From contig JADKAZ010000007.1 of assembly GCA_016719015.1 (NCBI GenBank), positions 93,018 through 157,017 on the forward strand: a DNA stretch of 64,000 nt. Direction: 5' to 3'. The notes beneath the pieces were generated by a model, which saw only the letters and a program-made list of their open reading frames with translations, had not been told where the DNA came from and made no database searches. Of the stretch, positions 16,986 through 25,544 are shown piece by piece. Source of the DNA: Chitinophagaceae bacterium. GTDB taxonomy: Bacteria; Bacteroidota; Bacteroidia; Chitinophagales; Chitinophagaceae. Position numbers and translations under genes: made by a program. How positions within the stretch are numbered: the stretch's first letter is position 1; each line of letters begins with the position of its first letter.

Positions 16986-18390
16986 GAGAATCAAGACGTT
17001 ACACTGCTTATTCCTGACGATCCTGGTTTTATTTCTGACTACTGTTACCCCTGTTTTTTCGCAGGATAACTCTCCATATTCCCGTTATGGCATTGGCGAC
17101 CTTGTTCCATCCACACCTGTAACTAACAGGGGCATGGGCGGCATTTCAGCCGGATACACCGATTTTTTATCTGTCAATTTTAGCAATCCGGCCTCCTATT
17201 CTTCCTTCCAGGCGGTGCTGGAGCCGAAGTCAAAGAAATTAGTATCGGGCAGGGCGATATTTGATGTCGGATTAAATTTTGAAAACCGTACACTCAGGGA
17301 ACCGCCACCATCAACGGCACAAAAATTTACTGCCAGTAACGCTTTGTTTTCTTACATCCAGGTGGGTGTACCGATTAAAAATAATTGGGGATTAAGCTTT
17401 GGGCTTCGTCCTATTTCAAGAATCAGCTACAATATCCTTCGCAGCGAAAGATTAAAAGACCCCCTTACAGGATTGCCCATCGACAGTGCCCGGACAAATT
17501 ATACGGGAACTGGCGGATCTTATCTTGCATCAGTTGGTACAGGGTTTAGTCTTTTTTCAAAAGTGAGAGAGAGTAAAAATAAAATGGTGGAAGCTTTAAG
17601 CATTGGTTTTAATGCCGGCTATTATTTTGGTGCCAAAGATTACAGCAGCCGCAGAAGCTTAATCAATGATACGATAGATTATTACCAGGCTAATTACGAA
17701 ACAAAAACAAACTACGGCAGCTTGTTTTTTAATGCGGGATTGCAATACAAGGTGCCGTTGAATAAAAAAATATTGTTTACCATTGGTGCCTATGGTAACT
17801 GGGGGCAAAAAATAAATGCTACACAGGATGTATTGAGAGAAACTTTTTTGTATGATGAAAATGTAGGTTACCTGCGCCTGGATAGTGTATCAGACCGGCG
17901 AAACGTAAAAGGAAAAATTGAAATTCCATCATCTTATACTATTGGCTTTGTGGCACAGAAAGCTGCTATCAGCAGTAAAGAGGGTGGATGGCTGATTGGC
18001 CTTGATTTTACCCAGCAGAACTGGAGCCAGTATCGTTTTTACGGGCAGACTGATTCCGTAAGAAATAAATGGGAAGTAAAAGTAGGCGGACAATTTAACC
18101 CGATACCTAAAAGAAATTATTTTAGTAATGTAGCGTACCGGGTTGGATTTTTTATGGGGCCAGATTATATACAAGTGAAAGAGAAAATGATGCAGTTTGG
18201 TGCCTCATTTGGTTTGGGCTTACCGGTTGCATTAAGCCGCCAGGCGCCTAACCAGGTTACATTGGTTAATCTTGCATTTGAATATGGTAAAAGGGGAAAT
18301 AATGATAATTTGCTAAAGGAAAACATGTTCAGGTTTTCACTGGGCTTCTCCCTCAGCGATTTCTGGTTTATCAAAAGGAAGTATGATTAA
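16957..18390 (+). CDS. Putative outer-membrane beta-barrel protein
   Basis: The 477-residue protein has a basic N-terminus, a hydrophobic stretch and a signal cleavage site near TPVFSQ (about residue 36). The mature part begins DNSPYSRYGIGDL, followed by RGMGGISAGYTD and LSVNFSNPASYS, a recurrent start of Bacteroidota outer-membrane barrels related to FadL/PorV-like proteins. Alternating aromatic and polar strands run to the end (FRFSLGFSLSDFWF). The gene overlaps coaX by 29 bases and lptC by 8 bases, so coaX, this gene and lptC look like one translationally linked unit. The function is unknown; an envelope role is inferred from its neighbours. Confidence 0.75.
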   Translation: MQLVKLITPKRIKTLHCLFLTILVLFLTTVTPVFSQDNSPYSRYGIGDLVPSTPVTNRGMGGISAGYTDFLSVNFSNPASYSSFQAVLEPKSKKLVSGRAIFDVGLNFENRTLREPPPSTAQKFTASNALFSYIQVGVPIKNNWGLSFGLRPISRISYNILRSERLKDPLTGLPIDSARTNYTGTGGSYLASVGTGFSLFSKVRESKNKMVEALSIGFNAGYYFGAKDYSSRRSLINDTIDYYQANYETKTNYGSLFFNAGLQYKVPLNKKILFTIGAYGNWGQKINATQDVLRETFLYDENVGYLRLDSVSDRRNVKGKIEIPSSYTIGFVAQKAAISSKEGGWLIGLDFTQQNWSQYRFYGQTDSVRNKWEVKVGGQFNPIPKRNYFSNVAYRVGFFMGPDYIQVKEKMMQFGASFGLGLPVALSRQAPNQVTLVNLAFEYGKRGNNDNLLKENMFRFSLGFSLSDFWFIKRKYD

Positions 18391-18958
18391 TTTCTTTTTT
18401 TATAAAAAACTTTTTTACACAGCAGCTCTTTTTACAGGCTGCTGTTTTGTTTGCAGTTGTGAGAATGATGTGAAAGTGATTGATGATATGACGAAGAAAG
18501 TGGTGATGAGAGAAGAGGCGGTAAATGTAGAAAGTATGCTGAGCCAGGAAGGGAAACTGAAAGCTATCTTAAAAGCACCATTGATGTTGCGGGTCTTTGC
18601 TGATACCGTCTATGCTGAATTTCCAAAATCTCTTCATTGCGATTTTTATAATGAAAGTACCCAGATAGAAACCTGGCTGGATAGTAAATACGGAAAATAC
18701 TTTGAGACGCTTGGCAAAGTGTACCTGCGGGATAGTGTGATTGTGATTACCACGAAAGGCGATACACTAAAGAGCCCCGACCTCTGGTGGGATCAGAATA
18801 AAAAAATGTTTTACACTGACAAATATGCCACCTACCACTCACCCGGCAAACAAGTGTCAGGTACTATTGGCCTGGAAGCCACCCAGGACCTTACCAGCAT
18901 AATTTTCAAACAACCCATCGGTACCATCCAGGTATCTGAAAGCGGTTTTCCGCAATAG
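18383..18958 (+). CDS. lptC: LPS export protein LptC (lipoprotein-like)
   Basis: This 191-residue protein has a hydrophobic N-terminus and a lipobox-like cysteine region (TGCCFVCSCEN). A beta-jellyroll follows, with KVVMREEAVNVESMLSQEG, then LRVFADTVYAEFPKSLHCDF and TKGDTLKSPDLWWDQ, the repeated pattern of LptC/OstA-type domains. LptC is the inner-membrane or periplasmic bridge that passes LPS from LptBFG to LptA. The 8-base overlap with the barrel gene upstream supports a joint envelope role. Nothing clear terminates it within the next 90 bases. Confidence 0.88.
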   Translation: MINFFFYKKLFYTAALFTGCCFVCSCENDVKVIDDMTKKVVMREEAVNVESMLSQEGKLKAILKAPLMLRVFADTVYAEFPKSLHCDFYNESTQIETWLDSKYGKYFETLGKVYLRDSVIVITTKGDTLKSPDLWWDQNKKMFYTDKYATYHSPGKQVSGTIGLEATQDLTSIIFKQPIGTIQVSESGFPQ

Positions 18959-19074
18959 TGATGGATCCACTGAAAGGCTAACTATCCCAACACCTTCAAC
19001 TATTCTTAAACTCCAATCAGTATCTTTAGGATTCACATGGTTAAATGACCTGTGGTAATTACAAATAATAAAGC

Positions 19075-19095
19075 TGCCTACCGGACTGGCAGGCT
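19075..19095. repeat. Palindromic intergenic repeat (CTGCCTACCGG...GGCAGGC type)
   Basis: CTGCCTACCGG-ACT-GGCAGGCT is a near-palindrome resembling the hairpin at 43595-43614. It lies in the leader of the aldo/keto reductase and inside a spurious upstream extension of its reading frame. Confidence 0.5.
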
Positions 19096-19114
19096 ACAAA
19101 CTACAAACAGATTT

Positions 19115-20104
19115 ATGGAATATCGCTACTTGGGAAAAACAGGACTCCAGCTGAGTGTGCTTTCATTTGGCAGTTGGGTTAGTTTTCACAAACAGATTGA
19201 TGATAGTGTGGCTGATGAATTGATGGGCATCGCCTATGACAATGGCGTTAATTTTTTCGACAATGCTGAAGTATATGCATTAGGAGAAAGCGAAAAGATG
19301 ATGGGCCGGGTACTAAAAAAGAAAAACTGGGACCGTAGTTCTTATACTGTTTCCTCCAAAGCCTTCTGGGGTTGGCGGGGAAAAGAGAATAAACCCAATC
19401 AAACGGGACTTAGCAGAAAACATCTGATAGAAGCCTGCCATGAAGCGTTACAACGGTTGCAAATGGATTACCTCGACATGTATTTCTGTCACCGTCCGGA
19501 TAAAGGAACACCGATTGAAGAAACGGTGTGGACGATGCACAATCTTATCCAGCAGGGAAAAATTTTATATTGGGGCACCAGCGAATGGAGTGGTGTAGAA
19601 ATTATGGAAGCACACCGGGCAGCACAGCAGTATGGATTGATTGGACCTTCCATGGAGCAACCGCAATACAATTTGCTGGAACGTAATAAAATCGAAAATG
19701 AATTCCTGATGGTTTTTAAAACAGTGGGTATGGGTACTACTATCTGGAGCCCATTAGCCTCCGGCCTGTTAAGTGGAAAATATAACGAAGGAATACCGGA
19801 GGGAAGCCGTTTTGGTTTAACTGGTTTCGACTGGCTGAAAGACCGGTGGATGAAAGATGAACTGCTGAATAAGGTGAGGAAGTTGGCTGACCTGGCAAAA
19901 GAACTGGGTATATCCATGGCGCAACTCAGCATAGCCTGGTGTATAAAAAATCCGAACGTAACGACCGCTATCCTTGGAGCCACCAACAAGCAACAATTAC
20001 TGGAAAATTTAAAAGCATCAGCTGCAATAGAAAAATTATCTGCTGAAGTAATGCAGCGGATAGATGAAATAGTACAAACCAAACCTGTTTTACCAGAATT
20101 TTAA
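19115..20104 (+). CDS. Aldo/keto reductase, KvBeta-like (AKR6 type)
   Basis: I place the start at 19115 (MEYRYLGKTGLQLSVLSFG), because the upstream part of the frame translates a palindromic repeat. The 329-residue TIM barrel shows the catalytic tetrad D49, Y54, K82 and H126 (DNAEVYALGESE, SSKAFWG, YFCHRPD). The SSKAFWG variant and WGTSEWS belong to the potassium-channel beta subunit-like group. NADPH binding near the C-terminus is supported by AILGATNKQQLLENL. It reduces aldehydes or ketones; the natural substrate is not evident. The SDR gene follows 10 bases later and is probably in the same transcript. Confidence 0.92.
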   Translation: MEYRYLGKTGLQLSVLSFGSWVSFHKQIDDSVADELMGIAYDNGVNFFDNAEVYALGESEKMMGRVLKKKNWDRSSYTVSSKAFWGWRGKENKPNQTGLSRKHLIEACHEALQRLQMDYLDMYFCHRPDKGTPIEETVWTMHNLIQQGKILYWGTSEWSGVEIMEAHRAAQQYGLIGPSMEQPQYNLLERNKIENEFLMVFKTVGMGTTIWSPLASGLLSGKYNEGIPEGSRFGLTGFDWLKDRWMKDELLNKVRKLADLAKELGISMAQLSIAWCIKNPNVTTAILGATNKQQLLENLKASAAIEKLSAEVMQRIDEIVQTKPVLPEF

Positions 20105-20114
20105 AAAAAATAGC

Positions 20115-20933
20115 ATGTCATTCAACAACAAAACTGCTCTTATAACCGGTGCTACCAGAGGAATCGGAAAAGCAATTGCCTTACGCCTCGCTAAAGAAGG
20201 TGCCAACATTGTGATTGCTGCTAAAAGTGTGGAAGAGAATGCCAAATTGGGCGGAACCATTTTTTCGGCAGCCGCTGAAATAGAAGCAGCCGGAGGAAAA
20301 GCCTTAGCCGTGCAATGCGATATCCGTTTTGAAGACCAAATACAAAATGTGGTAGATAAAGCTATCGCCACATTTGGTGGTATAGATATTTTAGTGAATA
20401 ATGCATCAGCCATTTCACTCACTTCTACCGAGCAGACAGAAGTCAAAAGGTTTGACCTGATGCACAGCATAAATGTGCGGGGCACTTTCTTAGTGGGCAA
20501 AGCCTGTATTCCGCATCTAAGAAAAGCAGAGAATCCGCATATACTTACGTTATCACCACCTATCAACCTTGATCCCAAATGGTTTGAGAAGCATGTGGCT
20601 TATACACTTACCAAATACAGTATGAGTATGATGACGGTGGGCTGGGCCAAAGAATTAAAGAAAGACCGCATCGCCGCCAACTCACTCTGGCCACGGACCA
20701 CCATTGATACAGCAGCCGTAAGAAATTTACTAGGTGGGCAAATGCTGGCTAATATGAGCCGCACCGTAGATATTCTGGCCGACGCTGCGTATTATATTCT
20801 TCGACAACCCTCGGGTGAATGTACGGGCAACTTATTCGTGGATGAACAAGTATTGGCTAAAGAAGGTATTACTGATCTGGAAAAATATTCAGTAGTGCCG
20901 GGGGCACAGTTGTATACGGACTTGTTTGTGTAG
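20115..20933 (+). CDS. Short-chain dehydrogenase/reductase (HSDL2-like)
   Basis: The 272-residue Rossmann protein has TGATRGIG at 11-18 (cofactor binding), NNAS at 95-98, and the catalytic set S147, Y163 and K167 (LTLSPP and YTLTK). The long insert before the Tyr (INLDPKWFEKHVAY) and WPRTTIDTAAV match the HSDL2-like or C-factor subgroup that acts on hydrophobic, lipid-like substrates. It is cytoplasmic and NADP(H)-dependent by family. It follows the aldo/keto reductase directly. The poly-C junction begins 34 bases after its stop, so downstream continuity is uncertain. Confidence 0.92.
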   Translation: MSFNNKTALITGATRGIGKAIALRLAKEGANIVIAAKSVEENAKLGGTIFSAAAEIEAAGGKALAVQCDIRFEDQIQNVVDKAIATFGGIDILVNNASAISLTSTEQTEVKRFDLMHSINVRGTFLVGKACIPHLRKAENPHILTLSPPINLDPKWFEKHVAYTLTKYSMSMMTVGWAKELKKDRIAANSLWPRTTIDTAAVRNLLGGQMLANMSRTVDILADAAYYILRQPSGECTGNLFVDEQVLAKEGITDLEKYSVVPGAQLYTDLFV

Positions 20934-20960
20934 ATCAATATGATTCTAATCCGCCTGCCC

Positions 20961-21068
20961 CCGGGGACCCCCCCCCCCCCCCCCCCCCCCCCCCTTTTTA
21001 GGAGGTTAAAAAAGGAAGGAGAAAAAAAGAAAAAACCCCCCGAAAAGGGGGGGGGGGAAAAAAAGAAC
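20961..21068. other. Homopolymer-rich junction, probable assembly artefact
   Basis: The stretch contains 27 consecutive C (20968-20994), then T5, a purine-rich A/G segment, C6, and 11 G (21047-21057) flanked by A runs. Nothing similar occurs elsewhere in the window. It directly abuts the 3' end of the SET-domain gene and replaces its natural terminus. The pattern resembles low-quality read extension at a contig join more than a biological repeat. Confidence 0.6.
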
Positions 21069-21461
21069 AATACTCCCATAATCCACCAGCAATTCTTCCC
21101 CGGCTTTAATGTCACGAAGAGCTTCAAACTGTTCACCATCATTAACGGATATCATATTGAATTGCGATGAGTGATTCAGGTAAAGCACCAGGTCCATTAT
21201 TTTAAAACCATAATCAGGCACAAAATAATTTTCCTCATCATACAGGCAATAGGTTTCTACCAGGTTGCGGGAGTGGGCAGGTAGTTTTTCCACTTCATCA
21301 ATGGAAACTTTAATCCATTCACCGATGCCGGCAGAAAAAATAGTGCGGCAACCTTTAGGAATATCACGGATCGCAAATACACCAATGCCTTCTATGGGCG
21401 ATGGCTTCAGCATTACATACGTATCCTGTTGTAATTCAAGAAGCAACTGTTCCTTTGTCAT
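21006..21461 (-). CDS. SET-domain protein with corrupted C-terminus
   Basis: Residues 1 to about 132 form a short SET domain: SPIEGIGVFAIRDIPKG at the start, YLNHSSQFN (the NHS motif that shapes the cofactor site) and GEELLVDYG (the conserved tyrosine motif). SET proteins transfer methyl groups from SAM to lysine, though short bacterial members have no proven substrates. From about residue 133 the translation becomes SIVLFFPPPLFGG, which is the translated poly-G/poly-C junction, so the true end is missing. The N-terminal start MTKEQLLLELQQ is well placed, 37 bases downstream of the lysS stop on the same strand. Confidence 0.7.
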   Translation of the reverse strand: MTKEQLLLELQQDTYVMLKPSPIEGIGVFAIRDIPKGCRTIFSAGIGEWIKVSIDEVEKLPAHSRNLVETYCLYDEENYFVPDYGFKIMDLVLYLNHSSQFNMISVNDGEQFEALRDIKAGEELLVDYGSIVLFFPPPLFGGFFLFFSFLF

Positions 21462-21498
21462 TAATCAGTAGTTGTGAAATGACTTCGTCTGTTGTAAA

Positions 21499-23052
21499 TT
21501 ATTTAGCGGTTTCTGCATCAGGTTCATCCTGTTCATTCAGTCTTTCAGGTCTCATCTGCGGGAACAATAACACGTCTTGTATAGATGCATTATTGGTAAG
21601 CAACATACAAAGCCTGTCAATACCAAAACCAATACCTGAAGTGGGCGGCATACCATATTCTAATGCTCTCAGAAAATCATAATCAATAAACATCGCTTCA
21701 TCATCTCCCCGTTCCATCAGTTTTGCCTGCTCTTCAAAACGTTCCCGCTGGTCAATCGGGTCGTTCAGCTCACTATAGGCATTGGCAATTTCTTTTCCAT
21801 TAATGATGAGCTCAAATCGTTCCACCAGGCCTTGTTTGTCACGGTGCTTTTTTGTCAGCGGACTCATCTCCACCGGGTAATCAATGATGAAAGTTGGTTG
21901 TATATAATTCTTCTCGCATTTATCACCAAAGAGAGCATCGATCAATTTGCCTTTGCCCATGGTATTATCCACCTGTATATGCAGTTGTTTGCAAACGGAA
22001 CGAAGTTGTTCTTCATTCATTTTGCTTACATCAGTACCGGTATGTTCCAGTATAGCATCATAAATACTGATACGTTTGAAAGGGGCTTTAAATGAAATGG
22101 TTTTATCTCCCACAAGTAAATCCGTTTCTCCGCAAACATCCATGGCTGCTTTTTCCAGTAACTGTTCCGTGGTTTCCATCATCCAGAAATAATCTTTATA
22201 AGCCGTATAAAATTCAAGAATGGTAAACTCCGGATTGTGTGTGCGGTCCATGCCTTCATTGCGGAAGTTGCGGCTGAATTCATATACCCAGTCAAATCCA
22301 CCAACAATCAGCCTTTTTAAATACAGTTCATTGGCAATACGTAAATACAAAGGAATGTCCAGTGCATTATGGTGAGTGGTAAAAGGTCTGGCCGCGGCAC
22401 CACCGGGTATACTTTGCAGCACAGGGGTGTCCACTTCCAATGCACCATGATTATTCAAAAACTCCCGGATAGAGTTGATAAGCTTTGTTCTTTTAAGAAA
22501 AGTTTCTTTTACTGCCGGATTGATGATGAGGTCAGCATACCGCTGGCGGTATTTAAATTCCGGGTCTGTTACTGCATCAAAGGTTTGTCCATCCGCTTCT
22601 TTTACGATAGGTAAGGGGCGGAGTGATTTGCTGAGCAGTGTTAATTCATTTACATGCACAGAGGTTTCACCTGTCTTGGTGATAAATGCATATCCTTTAA
22701 CTCCGATGATGTCGCCAATGTCAAGCAGTTTTTTCCATACAATATCATACAATGATTTATCATCACCGGGACAGATATCATCCCGCTTTACATAAAGTTG
22801 TATACGGCCATGCGAATCCTGTAATACTGCAAAGTTGGCCTTACCCATGTCTCTTACACTCATGATGCGGCCGGCAAGGCATACCTCTGCAAACTGTTCT
22901 TTCGTTTCGGCTGTGTAATTTGTTTTTATCGCAATAGAGTTGCTGTTGACAGGATATAAAGGAGCCGGGTAGGGTTCAATACCCATCATAATAAGTTCGG
23001 CCAGTTTTTCACGACGTAATTGTTCCTGTTCAGATAAATGTGATGTGCTCAT
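21499..23052 (-). CDS. lysS: Lysine--tRNA ligase, class II
   Basis: I chose the Met at 23052 (MSTSHLSEQEQLRREKL), giving 517 residues; an extra nine residues are possible upstream. The N-terminal OB fold binds the anticodon (VCLAGRIMSVRDMGKANFAVL). The class II catalytic core shows motif 2 (YEFSRNFRNEGMDRTHNPEF) and motif 3 (PPTSGIGFGIDRLCMLLTN). The signature is that of bacterial LysRS, which charges tRNA-Lys in the cytoplasm. A standard Bacteroidota promoter lies upstream at 23077-23106, followed by a hairpin terminator shared with the convergent side. It appears intact. Confidence 0.97.
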   Translation of the reverse strand: MSTSHLSEQEQLRREKLAELIMMGIEPYPAPLYPVNSNSIAIKTNYTAETKEQFAEVCLAGRIMSVRDMGKANFAVLQDSHGRIQLYVKRDDICPGDDKSLYDIVWKKLLDIGDIIGVKGYAFITKTGETSVHVNELTLLSKSLRPLPIVKEADGQTFDAVTDPEFKYRQRYADLIINPAVKETFLKRTKLINSIREFLNNHGALEVDTPVLQSIPGGAAARPFTTHHNALDIPLYLRIANELYLKRLIVGGFDWVYEFSRNFRNEGMDRTHNPEFTILEFYTAYKDYFWMMETTEQLLEKAAMDVCGETDLLVGDKTISFKAPFKRISIYDAILEHTGTDVSKMNEEQLRSVCKQLHIQVDNTMGKGKLIDALFGDKCEKNYIQPTFIIDYPVEMSPLTKKHRDKQGLVERFELIINGKEIANAYSELNDPIDQRERFEEQAKLMERGDDEAMFIDYDFLRALEYGMPPTSGIGFGIDRLCMLLTNNASIQDVLLFPQMRPERLNEQDEPDAETAK

Positions 23053-23076
23053 TACAATGATTTTCAAAAGTGTTGG

Positions 23077-23106
23077 CAAAGGTACTGGTTAGGCAGTAGC
23101 ATACAA
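23077..23106 (-). promoter_or_regulatory. Promoter for lysS
   Basis: On the minus strand TTG (23106-23104) is 19 bases from TACCTTTG (23084-23077), a good match to the Bacteroidota sigma-A consensus, 24 bases before the lysS start. It overlaps one end of the adjacent terminator hairpin. Confidence 0.55.
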
Positions 23107-23140
23107 AAAGCCCCTCCTGCTTGAGGCGGGAAGGGCTTTT
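23105..23140. terminator. Rho-independent terminator
   Basis: AAAAAGCCC and GGGCTTTT flank a GC-rich loop region, with A and T runs on either side, so it can work in both directions. On the minus strand it would end transcription of the outer-membrane protein gene at 23164. Confidence 0.75.
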
Positions 23141-23163
23141 ATCAAGCGATTAAACGATTAATA

Positions 23164-23808
23164 TTATTTCGATTTTTTCCCGTTATTCAGAAAAACACCT
23201 AATTGAATTCCGATATACTGATTCTTAATAGAACCCGTAAGGCCATCTGGTACTAAGTTTCTCAAACCCTTGTTGTAATTAAGCGAAAGGAAAAATCCAC
23301 TATTCATTGCATATCCAACCCTGAAGTCGGCACCATAGTCAATGCCTTTAAAATCATTCTCTGGTGTTTTGCCAAAGAGGATATCAGTTATTACTTTATC
23401 ACCCTCCGTTATAGAAACTCTTTTTGATGGAAGATTAAAATCGATAGATGGTCCTGCACCCAGGAAGAAACTTCCGCCGCTTCCATGTATATGATACAGC
23501 ACATCAGCGGTAAGTTCCATATAACGAAGTGCTACATATTGTTTATCGATCAGGGTGCCCGGAGGATGCGGCTCAGTTAAACCTTTTTGTACATAGGCCA
23601 GCGATGGGTGGAAAGTCCAGTTTTTACTTTTGCATAATGGCACATCGAGTACCAGGCTGGTCATCACTCCAACTTTACTATCACCATCAACCTTGTCTTT
23701 CATATTTGCAACAGAAACACCACCGGCAAGACCAACCCGGGCTTGTGAAAAACCGGCTATCTGAAAGCAGAAAACAGAAGCTGCCAACAAGAGAATAATT
23801 TTCTTCAT
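23164..23808 (-). CDS. Outer-membrane beta-barrel protein (PorT-like)
   Basis: This 214-residue protein has a signal peptide (1-22, ending AGFSQ) and then RVGLAGGVSVANMKD, the recurrent beginning of PF13568-type outer-membrane barrels. Strands with alternating aromatics follow, such as YMELTADVLYHI, FFLGAGPSIDFNLP and FFLSLNYNKGLRNL. The end, NQYIGIQLGVFL, fits a membrane-inserting last strand followed by a short basic tail. The size fits an eight- to ten-stranded barrel. The function is unknown. It is followed by a strong terminator and is probably a single-gene unit. Confidence 0.8.
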   Translation of the reverse strand: MKKIILLLAASVFCFQIAGFSQARVGLAGGVSVANMKDKVDGDSKVGVMTSLVLDVPLCKSKNWTFHPSLAYVQKGLTEPHPPGTLIDKQYVALRYMELTADVLYHIHGSGGSFFLGAGPSIDFNLPSKRVSITEGDKVITDILFGKTPENDFKGIDYGADFRVGYAMNSGFFLSLNYNKGLRNLVPDGLTGSIKNQYIGIQLGVFLNNGKKSK

Positions 23809-24014
23809 AACAGTAGTTTTTGATTACCTACTCGTATCGCTTTTCGGTTTAGGCGCCCTACTCTTTTCTTTTACCGGGATTTTCGGGATGTTCCCTCTTT
23901 AAAACAAGGTCTAAAGTAACTAAAACCTGCCGCAAACTTAAGTAAACCAAACGATTTTCAAAAGTGAGGTTTTTGGGTGAGTTTTACCCCTTCCCGGGAG
24001 AAATAATAAAATAA

Positions 24015-24041
24015 CCCCCGCTTTAGAATAAAAGCAGGGGC
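24015..24041. terminator. Hairpin terminator between 24074 gene and the barrel gene
   Basis: CCCCCGCTTT and AAAGCAGGGG form a stem with one mismatch. On the minus strand it follows the stop at 24074. The rest of 23809-24073 holds no gene that I can see. Confidence 0.6.
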
Positions 24042-24073
24042 TTATCGTATCACAGGTTGATGGTTGTACGGTT

Positions 24074-24841
24074 TTAGTCGGTTTTTATTGGTTCATCAGG
24101 GTCGTTTTTTGACTGCTTGGGCTTTTTCTTCCTGCCCACAATTGCCCGGATGGTAACGATTAACAGCAATATTATAACGGCCGTTCCCCCGATCAACACT
24201 ACACTGGCGGCACCTTCGGAACCCCCGCAGGAAAGATTGCAGGCAAGGGCGGCAACCAGGTAAAACAACCCAATGGCTATAAGTACTGACAAGATAATGA
24301 GTCCCACTTTTGCCCCATCAGACATTTGGGTGTCTTTTTTAATGGCCCTGACCTGTTCTTTCAGCAGTTTCTTTTTTTCTTTCCATTTCAGGGATTTTCC
24401 ATTTTCATCTTTCAAGGAAGCAGAGAAAGCAGCAATGGTCTTGTAGTTTTTTACAGTACTATCAATAGGCAGGGATGAGGTAGCCGGGGCAGTCGCATTC
24501 AGGGGTATAGAAAAGCTGAAAATCTTATCGGGCTGGTTACTGAAAAATACAATCATACAGAAAGTGGAGGCTACCAGCAGAAAGTCGCAGTTTTTTTGCC
24601 GGATATAAAATGCAGAAGCATTGAGTTTGTTACCTTTTAATGATTTGGCCGGGTAAGCGAATACCGCAGCCAGATACATGGCAACAAAAAGAAACATGGC
24701 GACGTCAGCAATGGCCACACCAACATCAGACAGTAAAATACCTGTTACAATGCCCAGGGCTGTCAGTATAATAAATGATACTACAATGAGGAGACGGGAT
24801 AATTTTTTATGACTTTTTGCCCAGTGGGAAAGTTGTTTCAT
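24074..24841 (-). CDS. Membrane protein of unknown function with four or five helices
   Basis: This 255-residue protein has no signal peptide but begins with a basic segment (MKQLSHWAKSHKKLSR). Hydrophobic helices lie at about 16-36 and 40-60, with another near 90-105. Two more are in the C-terminal half (VGLIILSVLIAIGLFYLVAA and ASVVLIGGTAVIILLLIV). A charged loop (KWKEKKKLLKEQVRAIKKD) and a Lys/Asp-rich tail are likely cytoplasmic. I do not recognise a family. It is the last gene of a same-strand series of small exported proteins (27162 to 24074) and may share their transcript. Confidence 0.6.
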   Translation of the reverse strand: MKQLSHWAKSHKKLSRLLIVVSFIILTALGIVTGILLSDVGVAIADVAMFLFVAMYLAAVFAYPAKSLKGNKLNASAFYIRQKNCDFLLVASTFCMIVFFSNQPDKIFSFSIPLNATAPATSSLPIDSTVKNYKTIAAFSASLKDENGKSLKWKEKKKLLKEQVRAIKKDTQMSDGAKVGLIILSVLIAIGLFYLVAALACNLSCGGSEGAASVVLIGGTAVIILLLIVTIRAIVGRKKKPKQSKNDPDEPIKTD

Positions 24842-24895
24842 ACAATTAATTTTTGTGATTTTATAATTTGTTGCCAGTTGAACAGCAGGTTACTC

Positions 24896-25465
24896 TTATT
24901 GAAATTTTTTGATCCTTCCTGAAAAAGTTCCGTTGGTGAGTATTATTTTCTGATTGTTTTTATTGGTAAGGGTCATGTCAAAAGTGCCGGTGATGGCACA
25001 ATCGTATTGGCCGGCTACATTAGCGGTGGTAATTGCTTTGCAATCATTATAACTAAAGTTGATTGAACCCGATTCGTACCAATACACTTGTACAGAGTCA
25101 ATAGGGTTGCCGACATTTTGCAACTGGCTGCAATTTCCTCCGAGGGCAGATACGGAAGTACCGGTTGGTTGTAAGTAGGCACATTGAACCGGTCCCGGGG
25201 TCCGGGCCAATAAAAGTATTTTTCCGTTTAATAAATTATCCTGGTCTTCAATGGCAAGTCCTGTAAAATTTACGAACAGGAGATTGCCCTGCACAAGTAT
25301 TATATCCGTTAAAATGGAGGAGGGAGATGTGCGGTTATATTGCTGTCCATTATAGTTGAAGCTGATTTTTGTATCATAAGAAAGAAAGTCGCTGTTTTTT
25401 TTGCAACCAGTCAGCAGCATTGTTAAGGATAGAAACAGCAGGAGGATTTTACAAGGTTGGTTCAT
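24896..25465 (-). CDS. Putative lipoprotein of unknown function
   Basis: This 189-residue protein has an N-terminal hydrophobic segment ending in the lipobox LLTGC (Cys at about 21), so it should be lipid-anchored. The mature part is beta-rich with FNYNGQQYNRT near the start, a Cys pair in the middle, and ends in KIILTNGTFSGRIKKF. The layout resembles the many DUF6252-like lipoproteins of Bacteroidota, which appear to form small beta-sandwiches. The ligand is unknown. It is followed by the membrane protein at 24841 on the same strand. Confidence 0.65.
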   Translation of the reverse strand: MNQPCKILLLFLSLTMLLTGCKKNSDFLSYDTKISFNYNGQQYNRTSPSSILTDIILVQGNLLFVNFTGLAIEDQDNLLNGKILLLARTPGPVQCAYLQPTGTSVSALGGNCSQLQNVGNPIDSVQVYWYESGSINFSYNDCKAITTANVAGQYDCAITGTFDMTLTNKNNQKIILTNGTFSGRIKKFQ

Positions 25466-25544
25466 AAATTTATTTTTAAGGATAAAGAAGGAACCACCTT
25501 ATTTACAAATCCGTTTCCCATAAACTGTGTAGCCGTTTCGTTTT

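Noticed and set aside
19052..19114. Upstream extension of the aldo/keto reductase
   Set aside because: It translates a palindromic repeat and is not family-like; the start at 19115 fits.
19489..20082. 197-residue minus-strand ORF inside the aldo/keto reductase
   Set aside because: Antisense shadow of a well-supported gene.
20940..21170. ORF starting with PPPPPPP repeats on the plus strand
   Set aside because: It is the translation of the C27 tract and out-of-frame SET sequence.
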